Shown: positions 43,568-51,524, counted from the first letter of the stretch. The stretch: DNA of 64,000 nucleotides from Bacteroidaceae bacterium (GCA_017429945.1 JAFRNY010000036.1:1-64000), one strand, 5' to 3'. Made by a program: numbers and translations. The notes: a model not told the origin generated them from the sequence alone.

Positions 43568-45097
43568 ATGCGACACCTCACACGCCAACAACTCACCGAA
43601 CTACTGTCGGCTCCTATCTTCCACACCATAGGCCAGGCGGCCGATAGCCTCGGCACGGAATGCTATGTCGTGGGCGGTTTCGTGCGCGACCTCTTCCTCG
43701 AGCGCCCGTCGAAGGACATCGATGTGGTGTGCGTGGGCAGCGGCATTGAATTGGCGCGCGAAGTGAGCAAGCGCCTCGGACGAGGCACCCACCTAAGCGT
43801 CTTCCGCAACTTCGGCACAGCGCAGGTCAAAGGCAAGGGTCTGGAGGTGGAGTTCGTGGGCGCACGCCGCGAGAGCTACAGCCACGACTCGCGCAAGCCC
43901 ATCGTAGAGGACGGCACACTCGAGGACGACCAGCAGCGGCGCGACTTCACTATCAACGCCATGGCCGTGTGTCTTAACGCCGAACGCTTCGGCGAGCTCG
44001 TGGACCCCTTTGACGGCATATGGGACCTCGAGGACCGCATAATTGCTACGCCCCTCGACCCCGACGTCACTTTCTCCGACGACCCGCTGCGCATGATGCG
44101 CGCCATACGCTTTGCCACACAGCTCAACTTCGAGATAGAGTCCGAGACTTTCGAGGCACTGCATCGCAACCGCGAGCGCATACGCATCATCTCGGCCGAG
44201 CGCATCGCCGACGAGTTGCAGAAGATAATGGCCTCCGATGCGCCCGCACGAGGATGGGAACTGATGTTCCAATGCGGACTGCTCGACATCATCTTCCCCG
44301 AGCTCGCGGCACTGCAGGGCGTGGAGACGCGCAACGGGCGCGCCCACAAGGACAACTTCTGGCATACGCTCGAGGTGCTGACAAATATCGTTAATGTAGA
44401 ATTAAGAATGAAGAATGAAGAATTACAAACACCTGCAAACGTAGAAAGTGACTCTCATTCTTCATTCGGAGGCGAAGCCGACATTCTTCATTCTTCATTT
44501 CTCTGGCTCCGCTGGGCCGCCCTGCTCCACGATATCGGCAAGCCTCGTTCCAAGCGCTGGGATCCCGTTCAAGGTTGGACGTTCCACAACCACAACTACC
44601 TGGGCGAGAAAATGGTGCCGCAGATCTTCCGACGCCTGAAACTGCCGCTCGACGAGCGAATGAAATATGTCGAGAAACTCGTGGGATTGCACATGCGCCC
44701 CATTGCCATTGCCGATGACGAGGTAACTGACTCGGCCGTTCGACGCCTGCTCTTCGAGGCCGGCGACGACATCGACGACCTGATGCTGATGTGCGAGGCC
44801 GACATCACCTCTAAGAACGAGCAGCGCAAGCAACGCTTCCTCGACAATTTCCAGCTCGTGCGCCAGAAACTTGTTGACCTTGAGGAGCGCGACCGCATCC
44901 GCAACTTCCAGCCCCCCGTCACCGGCGACGAGATCATGGAGCGCTATGGTCTCGCGCCGTCACGACCCGTAGGCGTGCTCAAAGAGGCCGTGAAAGACGC
45001 CATCCTCGACGGCATCATCCCCAACGACCATGACGCCGCCCTCGCCTTCGTCGACAACAAGGCACAGGGGATGGGACTAACAATAATGAAAAGTTAG
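43568..45097 (+). CDS. cca: CCA-adding tRNA nucleotidyltransferase with HD domain
   Basis: This 509-residue enzyme builds or repairs the CCA end of tRNAs. The head domain carries VVGGFVRDLFL, the catalytic DIDVVCVG, and RRDFTINAMAVCL. The neck follows (FSDDPLRMMRAIRFATQLNFEI, then IRIISAERIADELQKIM). The tail has an HD phosphohydrolase motif (LRWAALLHDIGKPRSKR). Between the neck and the HD motif, residues about 278-311 (ELRMKNEELQTPANVE ... ADILHSSF) are encoded by an AT-rich inverted dispersed repeat, in frame. In other family members LEVLTNI and LWLRWAALLHD are nearly joined. The gene should be essential, so the insertion is presumably tolerated in a surface loop. Confidence 0.95.
   Translation: MRHLTRQQLTELLSAPIFHTIGQAADSLGTECYVVGGFVRDLFLERPSKDIDVVCVGSGIELAREVSKRLGRGTHLSVFRNFGTAQVKGKGLEVEFVGARRESYSHDSRKPIVEDGTLEDDQQRRDFTINAMAVCLNAERFGELVDPFDGIWDLEDRIIATPLDPDVTFSDDPLRMMRAIRFATQLNFEIESETFEALHRNRERIRIISAERIADELQKIMASDAPARGWELMFQCGLLDIIFPELAALQGVETRNGRAHKDNFWHTLEVLTNIVNVELRMKNEELQTPANVESDSHSSFGGEADILHSSFLWLRWAALLHDIGKPRSKRWDPVQGWTFHNHNYLGEKMVPQIFRRLKLPLDERMKYVEKLVGLHMRPIAIADDEVTDSAVRRLLFEAGDDIDDLMLMCEADITSKNEQRKQRFLDNFQLVRQKLVDLEERDRIRNFQPPVTGDEIMERYGLAPSRPVGVLKEAVKDAILDGIIPNDHDAALAFVDNKAQGMGLTIMKS
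44399..44500. repeat. About 102-bp AT-rich inverted element inserted in cca
   Basis: AATGAAGAATGAAGAAT (44407-44423) and its exact inverse (44483-44499) bound the segment. The same words (CATTCTTCATTCTTCATT) occur in the umuD-umuC spacer at 45932-45964. About 34 codons are added without breaking the frame. Edges are judged from the protein. Confidence 0.8.
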
Positions 45098-45126
45098 GCA
45101 AAGTTGAAAGAGCACAGCCTACACCC

Positions 45127-45218
45127 GTAGTTCAATGTTCAACGTTCCAAGTTCAATGTTCAAAGTTCAACGTTCAAAGTTCAATGTTCCAAGTTCAACG
45201 TTCAACGTTCAACGTTTG
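45127..45218. repeat. TTCAACG / TTCAAAG / TTCAATG array
   Basis: About a dozen units of GTTCAACGTTCAAAGTTC type fill the gap between cca and umuD and supply the last codons and stop of umuD. Confidence 0.8.
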
Positions 45219-45661
45219 CTCTTGTGAATACAATACGTTACCACGCCCCAAATGACGCCCGACTGTTCGGGCGTTATTCGTATGCGCTGGTAGTTCTTGT
45301 TGTGAGGCACGAGCCACACCGTGCCCTTTTCTTTCTCTGAGAGGTCGAGTTCCTTGATGGTGAATCCGTCTTCCTCGCCGCCCACGAACGCCACGACGAT
45401 ATCTCCGTGCTGCGGTTCTATGGCGCGGTCCACCACGAGCAGGTCGCCGGGCATAATGCCCGCATCAATCATCGATTCACCCTTGACACGCGCATAGAAC
45501 GTGGCCTCGCGGTGCGCGATGAGCTCACGGTTAAGGTCGATGGCCTCCTCCTCATAGTCGGTGGCCGGCGAGGGGAAGCCAGCACGGATGCCCTCCGGGA
45601 AAAACGGCAGGGCCGTAGGCTCACCCACTCCAACAGTAAAGAATTCAACTTCGTTTGGCAT
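45209..45661 (-). CDS. umuD: UmuD-like SOS peptidase, polymerase V subunit
   Basis: This 150-residue protein is a LexA-family self-cleaving serine peptidase. After cleavage it should assemble with UmuC for translesion synthesis. The cleavage region is AGFPSPATDY, with the scissile bond at A27-G28. The catalytic serine is S63 in KGESMIDAG and the lysine is K103 in FTIKEL. The start is taken at 45661 (MPNEVEFF). A longer open frame reaches 45832, but the promoter box at 45685-45692 lies between the two. It is transcribed divergently from umuC, 436 bp away; the usual arrangement is a umuDC operon. Confidence 0.93.
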   Translation of the reverse strand: MPNEVEFFTVGVGEPTALPFFPEGIRAGFPSPATDYEEEAIDLNRELIAHREATFYARVKGESMIDAGIMPGDLLVVDRAIEPQHGDIVVAFVGGEEDGFTIKELDLSEKEKGTVWLVPHNKNYQRIRITPEQSGVIWGVVTYCIHKSKR

Positions 45662-45684
45662 TGCTCTTAACTTTGTTTCGGGTG

Positions 45685-45692
45685 CAAAGATA
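45685..45692 (-). promoter_or_regulatory. -7 promoter box for umuD
   Basis: TATCTTTG on the minus strand, followed by CACCC, 24 bp upstream of the start. I could not identify an SOS operator with confidence. Confidence 0.78.
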
Positions 45693-45786
45693 CAGGAAAA
45701 AGAGAAAAGAGAAAAAAGGGGAGGAGAAAAATTGAAAGATAAAAGAGAAAATTTAAAAAGGGAAAGAGAAAAAGGATTTTTCTTAT

Positions 45787-45794
45787 TATCTTTG
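45787..45794 (+). promoter_or_regulatory. -7 promoter box for umuC
   Basis: TATCTTTG followed by CCAAAG. The umuC ATG is 304 bp downstream, and the leader between them is made almost wholly of inserted repeats. Confidence 0.7.
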
Positions 45795-45803
45795 CCAAAG
45801 AAT

Positions 45804-46088
45804 TCCCTCAACCCTAAACGATAAACGCTCAACGCTAAACCCTAAACCCTCAACCAATCCCATCCCATCCCGGACCCCCTCCCCGCTCCCCCTCTAGGGG
45901 GAGAGTTAATACCATCAAGAAGGGTTGGCCGTCATTCTTCATTCTCCATTCTTCACTCTTCATTACGGCCGCAGGCCGTTCCGCTCTCCGCTCGGCTTTG
46001 CCGCTTCGCTCTGCGAAGAACCCTAAACCCTAAACCCTCAACTCTAAACGCTAAACCCTAAGCGCTCAACGCTAAACCCTAAACCAAC
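45804..46088. repeat. Telomere-like CCCTAAA arrays split by inserted elements (umuC leader)
   Basis: Left array 45804-45855 and right array 46020-46088 consist of CCCTAAA, CGCTAAA and CGCTCAA words. Between them lie the REP-like element (45872-45908), a CATTCTTCATT-type repeat (45932-45964), the palindrome ACGGCCGCAGGCCGT (45965-45979) and a CGCTTCG-rich stretch. The whole stretch between the umuC promoter and start codon has no gene. Confidence 0.85.
45872..45908. repeat. REP-like element in the umuC leader
   Basis: GGACCCCCTCCCCG followed by the hairpin CTCCCCCTCTAGGGGGAG and AGTT. It is the inverse complement of the sprA copy with about three differences. Confidence 0.85.
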
Positions 46089-46097
46089 CCCCCTCCC

Positions 46098-47396
46098 ATG
46101 TACGCTCTCGTCGACTGCGATAACTGTTACGTCTCTTGCGAGCGGGTGTTCAACCCCGCGCTCGAAGGCAAAGCTGTGGTTGTTCTCTCTAACAACGACG
46201 GCTGCGTCGTGGCTCGCTCGCCCGAGGCCAAGGCCATGGGCATTCCCGAGGGCTTGCCCTTCTATCAGCTGCCGACGCGCTTCCCAGGGAAAGAGATCCA
46301 CGCCCTGAGCAGCAACTACACACTCTACGGCGATATGTCGGCACGCGTGATGAGCATCTTGCGCGCGAGCGCGCCCGACATATTTATATATAGCATCGAC
46401 GAAGCCTTCCTCACGCTGCCCGAGTCAAAATATATCGACATCGACGTCAAGGCGTGGGGCGAGGCGCTGGCCGCTAAGGTGCGACGCTGGACAGGCATGC
46501 CCGTGAGCATAGGCATAGCCCCCACGAAGACGCTGGCCAAGGTGGCCAGTAAGTTTGCCAAGCGCTACCCTGGCTATCACAAATGCTGCGTCATCGACAA
46601 CGAGGAACGGCGACAGAAAGCCCTCGCGCTATTCCCCATAGGCGATGTCTGGGGCATCGGACACCGTTCGGCCTTGCGTCTGGAGGCGGCAGGCATTCAC
46701 ACGGCGCTCGATTTCACACACCTCGACGCCACCACCGTGCAACGCGCCATGACCGTCACCGGCCTACGCACATGGCAGGAACTCCACGGCCGCGACTGCA
46801 TCAGTCTCGACCACCTGCCGCGCAAGCAGACTATCTGCACCAGCCGCAGTTTCCCTAAGATGCTCACCACGCGCGACGAGCTGGCCGTGGCCCTCTCCTC
46901 CTTCGCCGCACGCTGCGCCTTCAAGCTGCGGCAGCAGCACAGCATGGCACAATACGTCACCGCCTTCATCTCCACGAACCCCTTCCGCGACGATCTCGAG
47001 CAGAGCTGCCTCGCACACTCCGTGGCCCTGCCCGCTCCCGCCTCCTCCGACCCCGAGATCGTAGGGGCCGCACTCAGCGCCCTCGACGCCTGCTTCCGTC
47101 AAGGTTTCCGATGGAAACGTGCCGGCGTGGTCGTCAGCGGCATCGTACCCGACGATGAGTTGCAGACGAGTTTTCTTGACATACCGGCTGAACTGAAAAA
47201 GAAATTTATGGAGATGTCTGCCGCGGCCGACGAAATCAACCGCCACCATGGCGACGAAAGTCTGCAGCTGGCCAGCGCCATGCACACCCCCGACCCTGCC
47301 ACGGGCAAGGCCACAACCTTCCGCAACAGCATCCTCCACGCACGTCGCTCGCCGTTCTACACGACCGACATACGCGACATTATTGAGGTACTATAA
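46098..47396 (+). CDS. umuC: UmuC-like Y-family DNA polymerase V catalytic subunit
   Basis: This 432-residue enzyme copies across damaged DNA. The Y-family signatures are [18 protein letters not shown] with the first metal aspartate, [22 protein letters not shown], and [10 protein letters not shown] with the catalytic Asp-Glu. The thumb helix-hairpin-helix reads [23 protein letters not shown]. The C-terminal part contains the little-finger region. Length matches UmuC. Its partner umuD lies on the opposite strand. The 304-bp leader carries telomere-like arrays and a REP-like element, which could affect expression. Confidence 0.95.
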   Translation: MYALVDCDNCYVSCERVFNPALEGKAVVVLSNNDGCVVARSPEAKAMGIPEGLPFYQLPTRFPGKEIHALSSNYTLYGDMSARVMSILRASAPDIFIYSIDEAFLTLPESKYIDIDVKAWGEALAAKVRRWTGMPVSIGIAPTKTLAKVASKFAKRYPGYHKCCVIDNEERRQKALALFPIGDVWGIGHRSALRLEAAGIHTALDFTHLDATTVQRAMTVTGLRTWQELHGRDCISLDHLPRKQTICTSRSFPKMLTTRDELAVALSSFAARCAFKLRQQHSMAQYVTAFISTNPFRDDLEQSCLAHSVALPAPASSDPEIVGAALSALDACFRQGFRWKRAGVVVSGIVPDDELQTSFLDIPAELKKKFMEMSAAADEINRHHGDESLQLASAMHTPDPATGKATTFRNSILHARRSPFYTTDIRDIIEVL

Positions 47397-47402
47397 ACAG
47401 GA

Positions 47403-47831
47403 GGAGTTAAGGAAGTTAAAGGAGTTATCGCTTCGCTCGCCCTTCGGGCAGAAGTTAAAGATTCTAGTTTCGCATGTTTTTAATCAATAGCCTTCAATTA
47501 TTTATATATCAAGAATTAGAGAATTAGAGCGCTCGAGCTTGCTCGCTTGACCCTTCAAGAATTGTCCTCGTGATAATGAATTAATGAGAATCAAAAGAAG
47601 GTTTTTGCGGCGCAAAAACTTTTCTCGAATTCTTGATAATTCAGTCGCAGACAGCTTTGAAAAATTCTCTAATTCTCTAATTCTTGATATAAAAATTACA
47701 TGCGAAACTTGAATTAAAGACGATACTTTTGCTAAAAGTGGACTTTCAGACAAGAAACAGCAAGCTAAGGTTTCGTCTTTAACTTCCTTAACTCCCTTAA
47801 CTCCCTTAACTCCCTTAACTTCCTTAACTCC
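47403..47831. repeat. Three concentric inverted repeats between umuC and the DUF4827 gene
   Basis: Outer arms: 17 bp, 47403-47419 with 47779-47795 (and again 47815-47831). Middle arms: AGTTTCGCATGT, 47466-47477 with 47698-47709. Inner arms: a perfect 25 bp, 47505-47529 with 47667-47691. The right outer arm is part of a CTTAACTCC 9-bp array. The loop holds a further GTTTTTGCGGCGCAAAAAC palindrome. No gene is supported here; the minus-strand open frame across it is repeat-derived. Confidence 0.9.
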
Positions 47832-47849
47832 CTTAACTCCTTTCAAAGT

Positions 47850-48539
47850 TCAATCCCTCATCTCCTGGAACGTCAGTTCGTAGAAGCAGGGATAGACGCC
47901 CGACTGCGCATTGGCCTGGCCCTGTGAGTGCGGCACAATCATGCGCACTTTGGCAATCTTGTCGTCGGCCGACACTTGGCGCCCGATGCGCACATAGGTG
48001 AAAGGCACGAGCCAGCCCTTGGGCACGGCCGTAGAATTGTAGATGCGGTAGAAAGCGCCACCGCCGTTCTCGGTATTGAACGATGCCGTGAACGTGCCAT
48101 ACGAATTAGTGATATCAATGATATCGGGCGTGGTGGAATAATAAAGTACGTCGGAGCGCGACTGCACGCTATCGGTAAGGATATTGTATTCGAGGTAGCG
48201 CGTGATGATGCGCTTCGACTGCCCGTGGCCCAGCTTCTCGCCAGCACCCTTACGCACAATCTGCATATAGATGCCGGTGCCAGAGAAGAGCACATATTCG
48301 TTCTTCGACACGTCAGTCATACTGTCCTGACGCAGGAACTGATCCTCGCTGATGACGTTGATACGTCCCACGTACAATGCCGTGTCGCCATTGCTGTTGC
48401 ACAGCGCCACATCGCGGCTGAGGAATGCGTTGATGGCCTTGCGCTCCTTCTCCTTCTGGTCGGCATAGGTCTCGCCCTTGTTGCACGAAACGGCAGAGAG
48501 CAGCACTGTTGCAAGGATGACTAACGACGTATAACGCAT
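47850..48539 (-). CDS. DUF4827-like lipoprotein
   Basis: This 229-residue protein has a lipoprotein signal with lipobox AVSC (acceptor C19 from the start used here). The mature part resembles the DUF4827 family of Bacteroidales, which looks distantly like FKBP-type prolyl isomerase folds (YMQIVRKGAGEKLGHGQ, then LEYNIL and FTYVRIG). The C-terminus GVYPCFYELTFQEMRD also fits that family. No enzymatic role is established. An alternative ATG at 48557 adds six residues; the longest frame start at 48602 overlaps the promoter box and is unlikely. Confidence 0.8.
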   Translation of the reverse strand: MRYTSLVILATVLLSAVSCNKGETYADQKEKERKAINAFLSRDVALCNSNGDTALYVGRINVISEDQFLRQDSMTDVSKNEYVLFSGTGIYMQIVRKGAGEKLGHGQSKRIITRYLEYNILTDSVQSRSDVLYYSTTPDIIDITNSYGTFTASFNTENGGGAFYRIYNSTAVPKGWLVPFTYVRIGRQVSADDKIAKVRMIVPHSQGQANAQSGVYPCFYELTFQEMRD

Positions 48540-48599
48540 GATGAATCTATTTCGCATAACTTTCAATATTTCAATTGTCAATATTTCAACTTTCGGCCG

Positions 48600-48607
48600 C
48601 AAAGGTA
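48600..48607 (-). promoter_or_regulatory. -7 promoter box for the DUF4827-like gene
   Basis: TACCTTTG on the minus strand, followed by CGGCC. The leader contains repeated AAATATTGA words. Confidence 0.75.
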
Positions 48608-48765
48608 CAAAGAAATGAAGAATGACGAGCGAAGAATGCCGAATTATTTGAGGCTGATGAGAAAAATTAACGTATCACGAGCCATAAAGACAGCCCGCAA
48701 GCTTTAGAAATGTTAAAAAATCACTGATTCTTGACTAAAGGCTTGGCGCGTATCTGTTTTTCATC

Positions 48766-48773
48766 TACTTTTG
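48766..48773 (+). promoter_or_regulatory. -7 promoter box for the AAA ATPase transcript
   Basis: TACTTTTG followed by CCCCG. The ATPase start is 331 bp downstream, giving a long leader with a small reading frame and a hairpin. Confidence 0.65.
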
Positions 48774-48819
48774 CCCCGTCGATTTAAAACGACCTATCAT
48801 AAAAAACATTTCCAAGTAC

Positions 48820-48936
48820 ATGAGAAGAAACAGCATTAACCCGCTCGGTTGCCAGGCCGCGGCGGGCGCAAGGCTTGTGCTTTGCGTTGCGGCAGTGTGT
48901 GCTCCGGCAAGCTGTGGGCTAATGTGCGCTCTTTGA
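48820..48936 (+). CDS. Possible 38-residue leader peptide
   Basis: A short frame begins MRRNSINPLGCQAAAG, is followed by a hydrophobic stretch (VLCVAAVCAPASC), and ends CGLMCAL. It lies between the promoter at 48766 and the AAA ATPase, 47 bp after the -7 box. Its five cysteines and hydrophobic centre are unusual. It could be a leader peptide, a tiny membrane peptide, or chance; there is no independent support. Confidence 0.25.
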   Translation: MRRNSINPLGCQAAAGARLVLCVAAVCAPASCGLMCAL

Positions 48937-49037
48937 CTTGTTGTACTACCGTCGTTTTTTGTGATAGGGATTTCACGAAAAGATTTCTCTATGATTCCCA
49001 CGGGCTCCTGCCACGGCAGCGGCCCGTCACTCTCTTG

Positions 49038-49057
49038 CGCCCTTGGCATCAAGGGCG
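49038..49057 (+). promoter_or_regulatory. Leader hairpin upstream of the AAA ATPase
   Basis: CGCCCTTG pairs perfectly with CAAGGGCG around GCAT. A T-run begins 10 nt later. It could be an attenuator between the small reading frame and the ATPase start. Confidence 0.5.
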
Positions 49058-49103
49058 ATAAGCTGTGTTTTTGATTGTATATCTACAGATTTACGATTTG
49101 ATT

Positions 49104-50765
49104 ATGGAGAACACTTACAAAATCATTACCGGTTTCATGAAACAAGACCGGACTACTATCGAAAGACACCTCGCACTCCTGGCCGAGAACTTTGCTGTTT
49201 ACTCCGAACACATCAAGGGTTTCAGCCCGCATCTCGAACACAACGACATTTATTTCTACATCCACGAGAGATGTATAGTCCTCGTGTGCATAGACAACGG
49301 CACCCCAGCCGACGAACTGGCCGACGAAGACAACTTCCGCAACGAGGCGCCGCTCTACTTCGCGTCTGACAGCCATCGCACAAGCCCCGTATGGAAGCTG
49401 GCCGAGACGATGAGACTCGTGAGGCTGAAGCTGCGCGAGGCCGATATCTGCGGCACCGACCTCTGGGGGGTGCTCCTCTCGGAGAGCAACTTCATCAACG
49501 CCGACAATATGAAGGATGCCTGGGAAGACCGCGACATCTCAGTCATCGACAACCTGAAGGGCCTCGCCAAATGGCGCATTGGCGTCAACCCCGACCCCGA
49601 ACTGACTTTCGGCGCAGAGGTGATGGCGACCATTGAAGGCTTGGCCAAACGCCTCGGGCCCGAAGAGGCCGAGGCTGCGAAAGCGCCTGAAAGGTCTGAG
49701 GCCGATTTGGTGCTCGAACAGCTCATTGATGAGTTCGTAAACGGAGAGACATCCGAGGAAACGGAGGGAAAGGTCTCCGGACAAGAGGCGCCCGACGATG
49801 ACGAGGACGACGAGCCGGCTGGCGCCACCGCTTCGACCGACTGTGCCGGCCCCGACGACCTCGCGTTCGAGGTGCCCGAGAACAGCCTGAAGGGCAGGGT
49901 GAAGATTCTCAAGCCTCTGGCGAATCCTCGGGCCGAGCTCGACAAGCTGGTGGGCTGTGCCGACATCAAGGAGCGCATCGACGAGCTCCTGGCGCTGACA
50001 CGCTACAACGCCATGGTCGCACAGGCCTTCCCTGGGGCCAAGCCGCACGACGTGTCGCTCCACAGCCTCTTCCTCGGGCGCCCGGGCACGGGCAAGACCA
50101 CCGTCTGCAAGATCTTCGGCTCGCTGCTGCGCGAGGCCGGAGCGCTCTCGCGAGGTCACGTCGTGGCTACCGACCGCGGCACCTTCATAGGCAAGCACTG
50201 GGGCGATGAGGAGGACAATGTGCGGCAGGCCATAGACCTTGCCAGAGGAGGGGTGCTGATGATCGACGAGGCCTACCTGCTCAACTCCAAGAACGAGCAA
50301 GACCCGGGCAAGCTGGTGCTCCAGCTGCTCATGGATGTGCTGGCCGACGAGCAGCAGCGCGACATTGCCGTAGTCCTCTGCGGCTACAAAGAGCCGATGA
50401 TGAAGCTCTTGGAGACCAACCCCGGCCTCCTCTCGCGCTTCCCCAATCGCTTTGAGTTCAACGACTTCACGGTCGACGAGCTCATTGAGATCACCAACCG
50501 CCGCATCGGCGAATACCACTACAGCTTCACCGAGGAGGCATGGCTGAAGTTCAAGGACGTGCTCGCTCAGGCCTACTCCGTGCGCGACCCGCTGTCGTGG
50601 GGCAACGCCCGCTTCGTGGCCAATCAGCTGGAGCGCATCTATATTCAGCACGCCCGACGCTGCGTCAGCGAATGTCCCGCCGACACGCGCCAGCTGCGGA
50701 TGCTCACCCCGGCCGACATCCTCCCCATCGACGTGCCGCGGCCACGACAGAGCATCGGCTTCTGA
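49104..50765 (+). CDS. CbbX/SpoVK-type AAA ATPase with uncharacterised N-terminal domain
   Basis: This 553-residue cytoplasmic protein has three parts. The N-terminal domain (about 1-190) is unrecognised; it has LAENFAVYSEHIKGFSPHLE and IYFYIHERCIVLVCID. A low-complexity acidic linker follows (about 190-260, QEAPDDDEDDEPAGA). Then comes an AAA module like CbbX/EccA: Walker A LGRPGTGKT (about 324-332), the pore-loop-like stretch GTFIGKHWGDEEDNVRQ, Walker B GVLMIDEAYLL, and the arginine-finger segment NPGLLSRFPNRFEF. The N-domain may bind a substrate or partner. ATG at 49104 is preferred over an upstream GTG at 49065. A terminator follows at 50777. The true role is unknown. Confidence 0.85.
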   Translation: MENTYKIITGFMKQDRTTIERHLALLAENFAVYSEHIKGFSPHLEHNDIYFYIHERCIVLVCIDNGTPADELADEDNFRNEAPLYFASDSHRTSPVWKLAETMRLVRLKLREADICGTDLWGVLLSESNFINADNMKDAWEDRDISVIDNLKGLAKWRIGVNPDPELTFGAEVMATIEGLAKRLGPEEAEAAKAPERSEADLVLEQLIDEFVNGETSEETEGKVSGQEAPDDDEDDEPAGATASTDCAGPDDLAFEVPENSLKGRVKILKPLANPRAELDKLVGCADIKERIDELLALTRYNAMVAQAFPGAKPHDVSLHSLFLGRPGTGKTTVCKIFGSLLREAGALSRGHVVATDRGTFIGKHWGDEEDNVRQAIDLARGGVLMIDEAYLLNSKNEQDPGKLVLQLLMDVLADEQQRDIAVVLCGYKEPMMKLLETNPGLLSRFPNRFEFNDFTVDELIEITNRRIGEYHYSFTEEAWLKFKDVLAQAYSVRDPLSWGNARFVANQLERIYIQHARRCVSECPADTRQLRMLTPADILPIDVPRPRQSIGF

Positions 50766-50776
50766 GCCTGTTTGAA

Positions 50777-50806
50777 GTCAAGGAGTTACTCATTTAACTC
50801 CTTGAC
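50777..50806 (+). terminator. Terminator of the AAA ATPase gene
   Basis: GTCAAGGAGTT pairs perfectly with AACTCCTTGAC around an 8-nt loop, with a T-run 8 nt later. Confidence 0.8.
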
Positions 50807-50864
50807 TCACTAACTTTTTCTCAAAAAAAATACCTAAATCGCTTGCCAATTCACGAAAAAGCAG

Positions 50865-50872
50865 TACCTTTG
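50865..50872 (+). promoter_or_regulatory. Promoter of the rplM-rpsI unit
   Basis: TACCTTTG followed by CAAG, with CTTGCC about 20 nt upstream as the -33 element. The rplM ATG is 185 bp downstream. Confidence 0.82.
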
Positions 50873-51056
50873 CAAGCCGATTATTATCAGGGTGTGGTGT
50901 AACACACTCTAAATCTGCGTGTTAATAGCTTTTCTCATTGGCCTGGGAGAGCGGTTAGTGAATCGCAGACCGACAAAAGCGCGCCGGTGCAAGCCCGGCG
51001 GTGTGACACATTAATTATTTATAGTAGTAACAAACAGAAGTACAAAAAACAGTAAA
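50873..51056 (+). promoter_or_regulatory. Structured leader of rplM, candidate ribosomal-protein autoregulatory element
   Basis: The 184-nt leader has GTGTG/CACAC near its 5' end and a strong hairpin, CGCCGG-TGCAAGC-CCGGCG (about 50981-51000). The 3' flank GTGTGACACA could also pair with the 5' TGTAACACAC, giving two alternative folds. The hairpin and its 7-nt loop look like a tRNA T-arm, and the sequence before it (GGGAGAGCGGTTAG) resembles a D-arm. No full tRNA cloverleaf forms. Leaders for L13 in Bacteroidia have been proposed from comparative work; I could not align this one. Confidence 0.5.
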
Positions 51057-51518
51057 ATGGACACTTTAAGTTACAAGACCATTTCTGCCAACAAGGTCAC
51101 GGTGAAGAAGGAATGGCTCGTGGTGGACGCCACCGACCAGGTCCTCGGCCGTATGGCTTCGAAGGTTGCCAAGCTGCTCCGCGGCAAGTACAAGCCTTCA
51201 TTCACGCCCCACGTAGATTGTGGCGACAACGTTATCATCATCAACGCCGAGAAGATTCAGCTCACAGGTAAGAAAATGACCGACCGCGTCTACCTCCGCT
51301 ACAGCCTCTACCCCGGTGGTCAGAAGGCAAGCACACCCGCTGACATCATCGCTAAGCCCAACGGCTACGAGAAGCTCATCCGCCGCGTCGTCAAGGGCAT
51401 GCTCCCCAAGAACAAACTGGCTGCTAAGGTTCTGAACAACCTCTACATCTACGAGGGTCCCGAGCACAAGCAGGAGGCACAGAGCCCCAAGGCCATTGAT
51501 ATTAACCTCTATAAGTAA
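51057..51518 (+). CDS. rplM: 50S ribosomal protein L13
   Basis: This 153-residue protein binds early in 50S assembly. The sequence matches bacterial L13: WLVVDATDQVLGRMASKVAKLLRGKYKPSFTPHVDCGD, then YLRYSLYPGGQKASTPADI and VVKGMLPKNKLAAKVLNNLYIYEGPEHKQEAQ. It is the first gene of the rplM-rpsI pair, with 6 bp to rpsI. A structured leader suggests autogenous control. Confidence 0.98.
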   Translation: MDTLSYKTISANKVTVKKEWLVVDATDQVLGRMASKVAKLLRGKYKPSFTPHVDCGDNVIIINAEKIQLTGKKMTDRVYLRYSLYPGGQKASTPADIIAKPNGYEKLIRRVVKGMLPKNKLAAKVLNNLYIYEGPEHKQEAQSPKAIDINLYK

Positions 51519-51524
51519 ACAGAA

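Noticed and set aside
47502..47846. Minus-strand frame starting MKGVKGVKEVKGVK
   Set aside because: The start is the CTTAACTCC array read backwards and the rest lies within the nested inverted repeats. No promoter and no domain.
50940..51010. Possible tRNA gene in the rplM leader
   Set aside because: A T-arm-like hairpin and D-arm-like words are present, but no 7-bp acceptor stem or anticodon stem can be formed.
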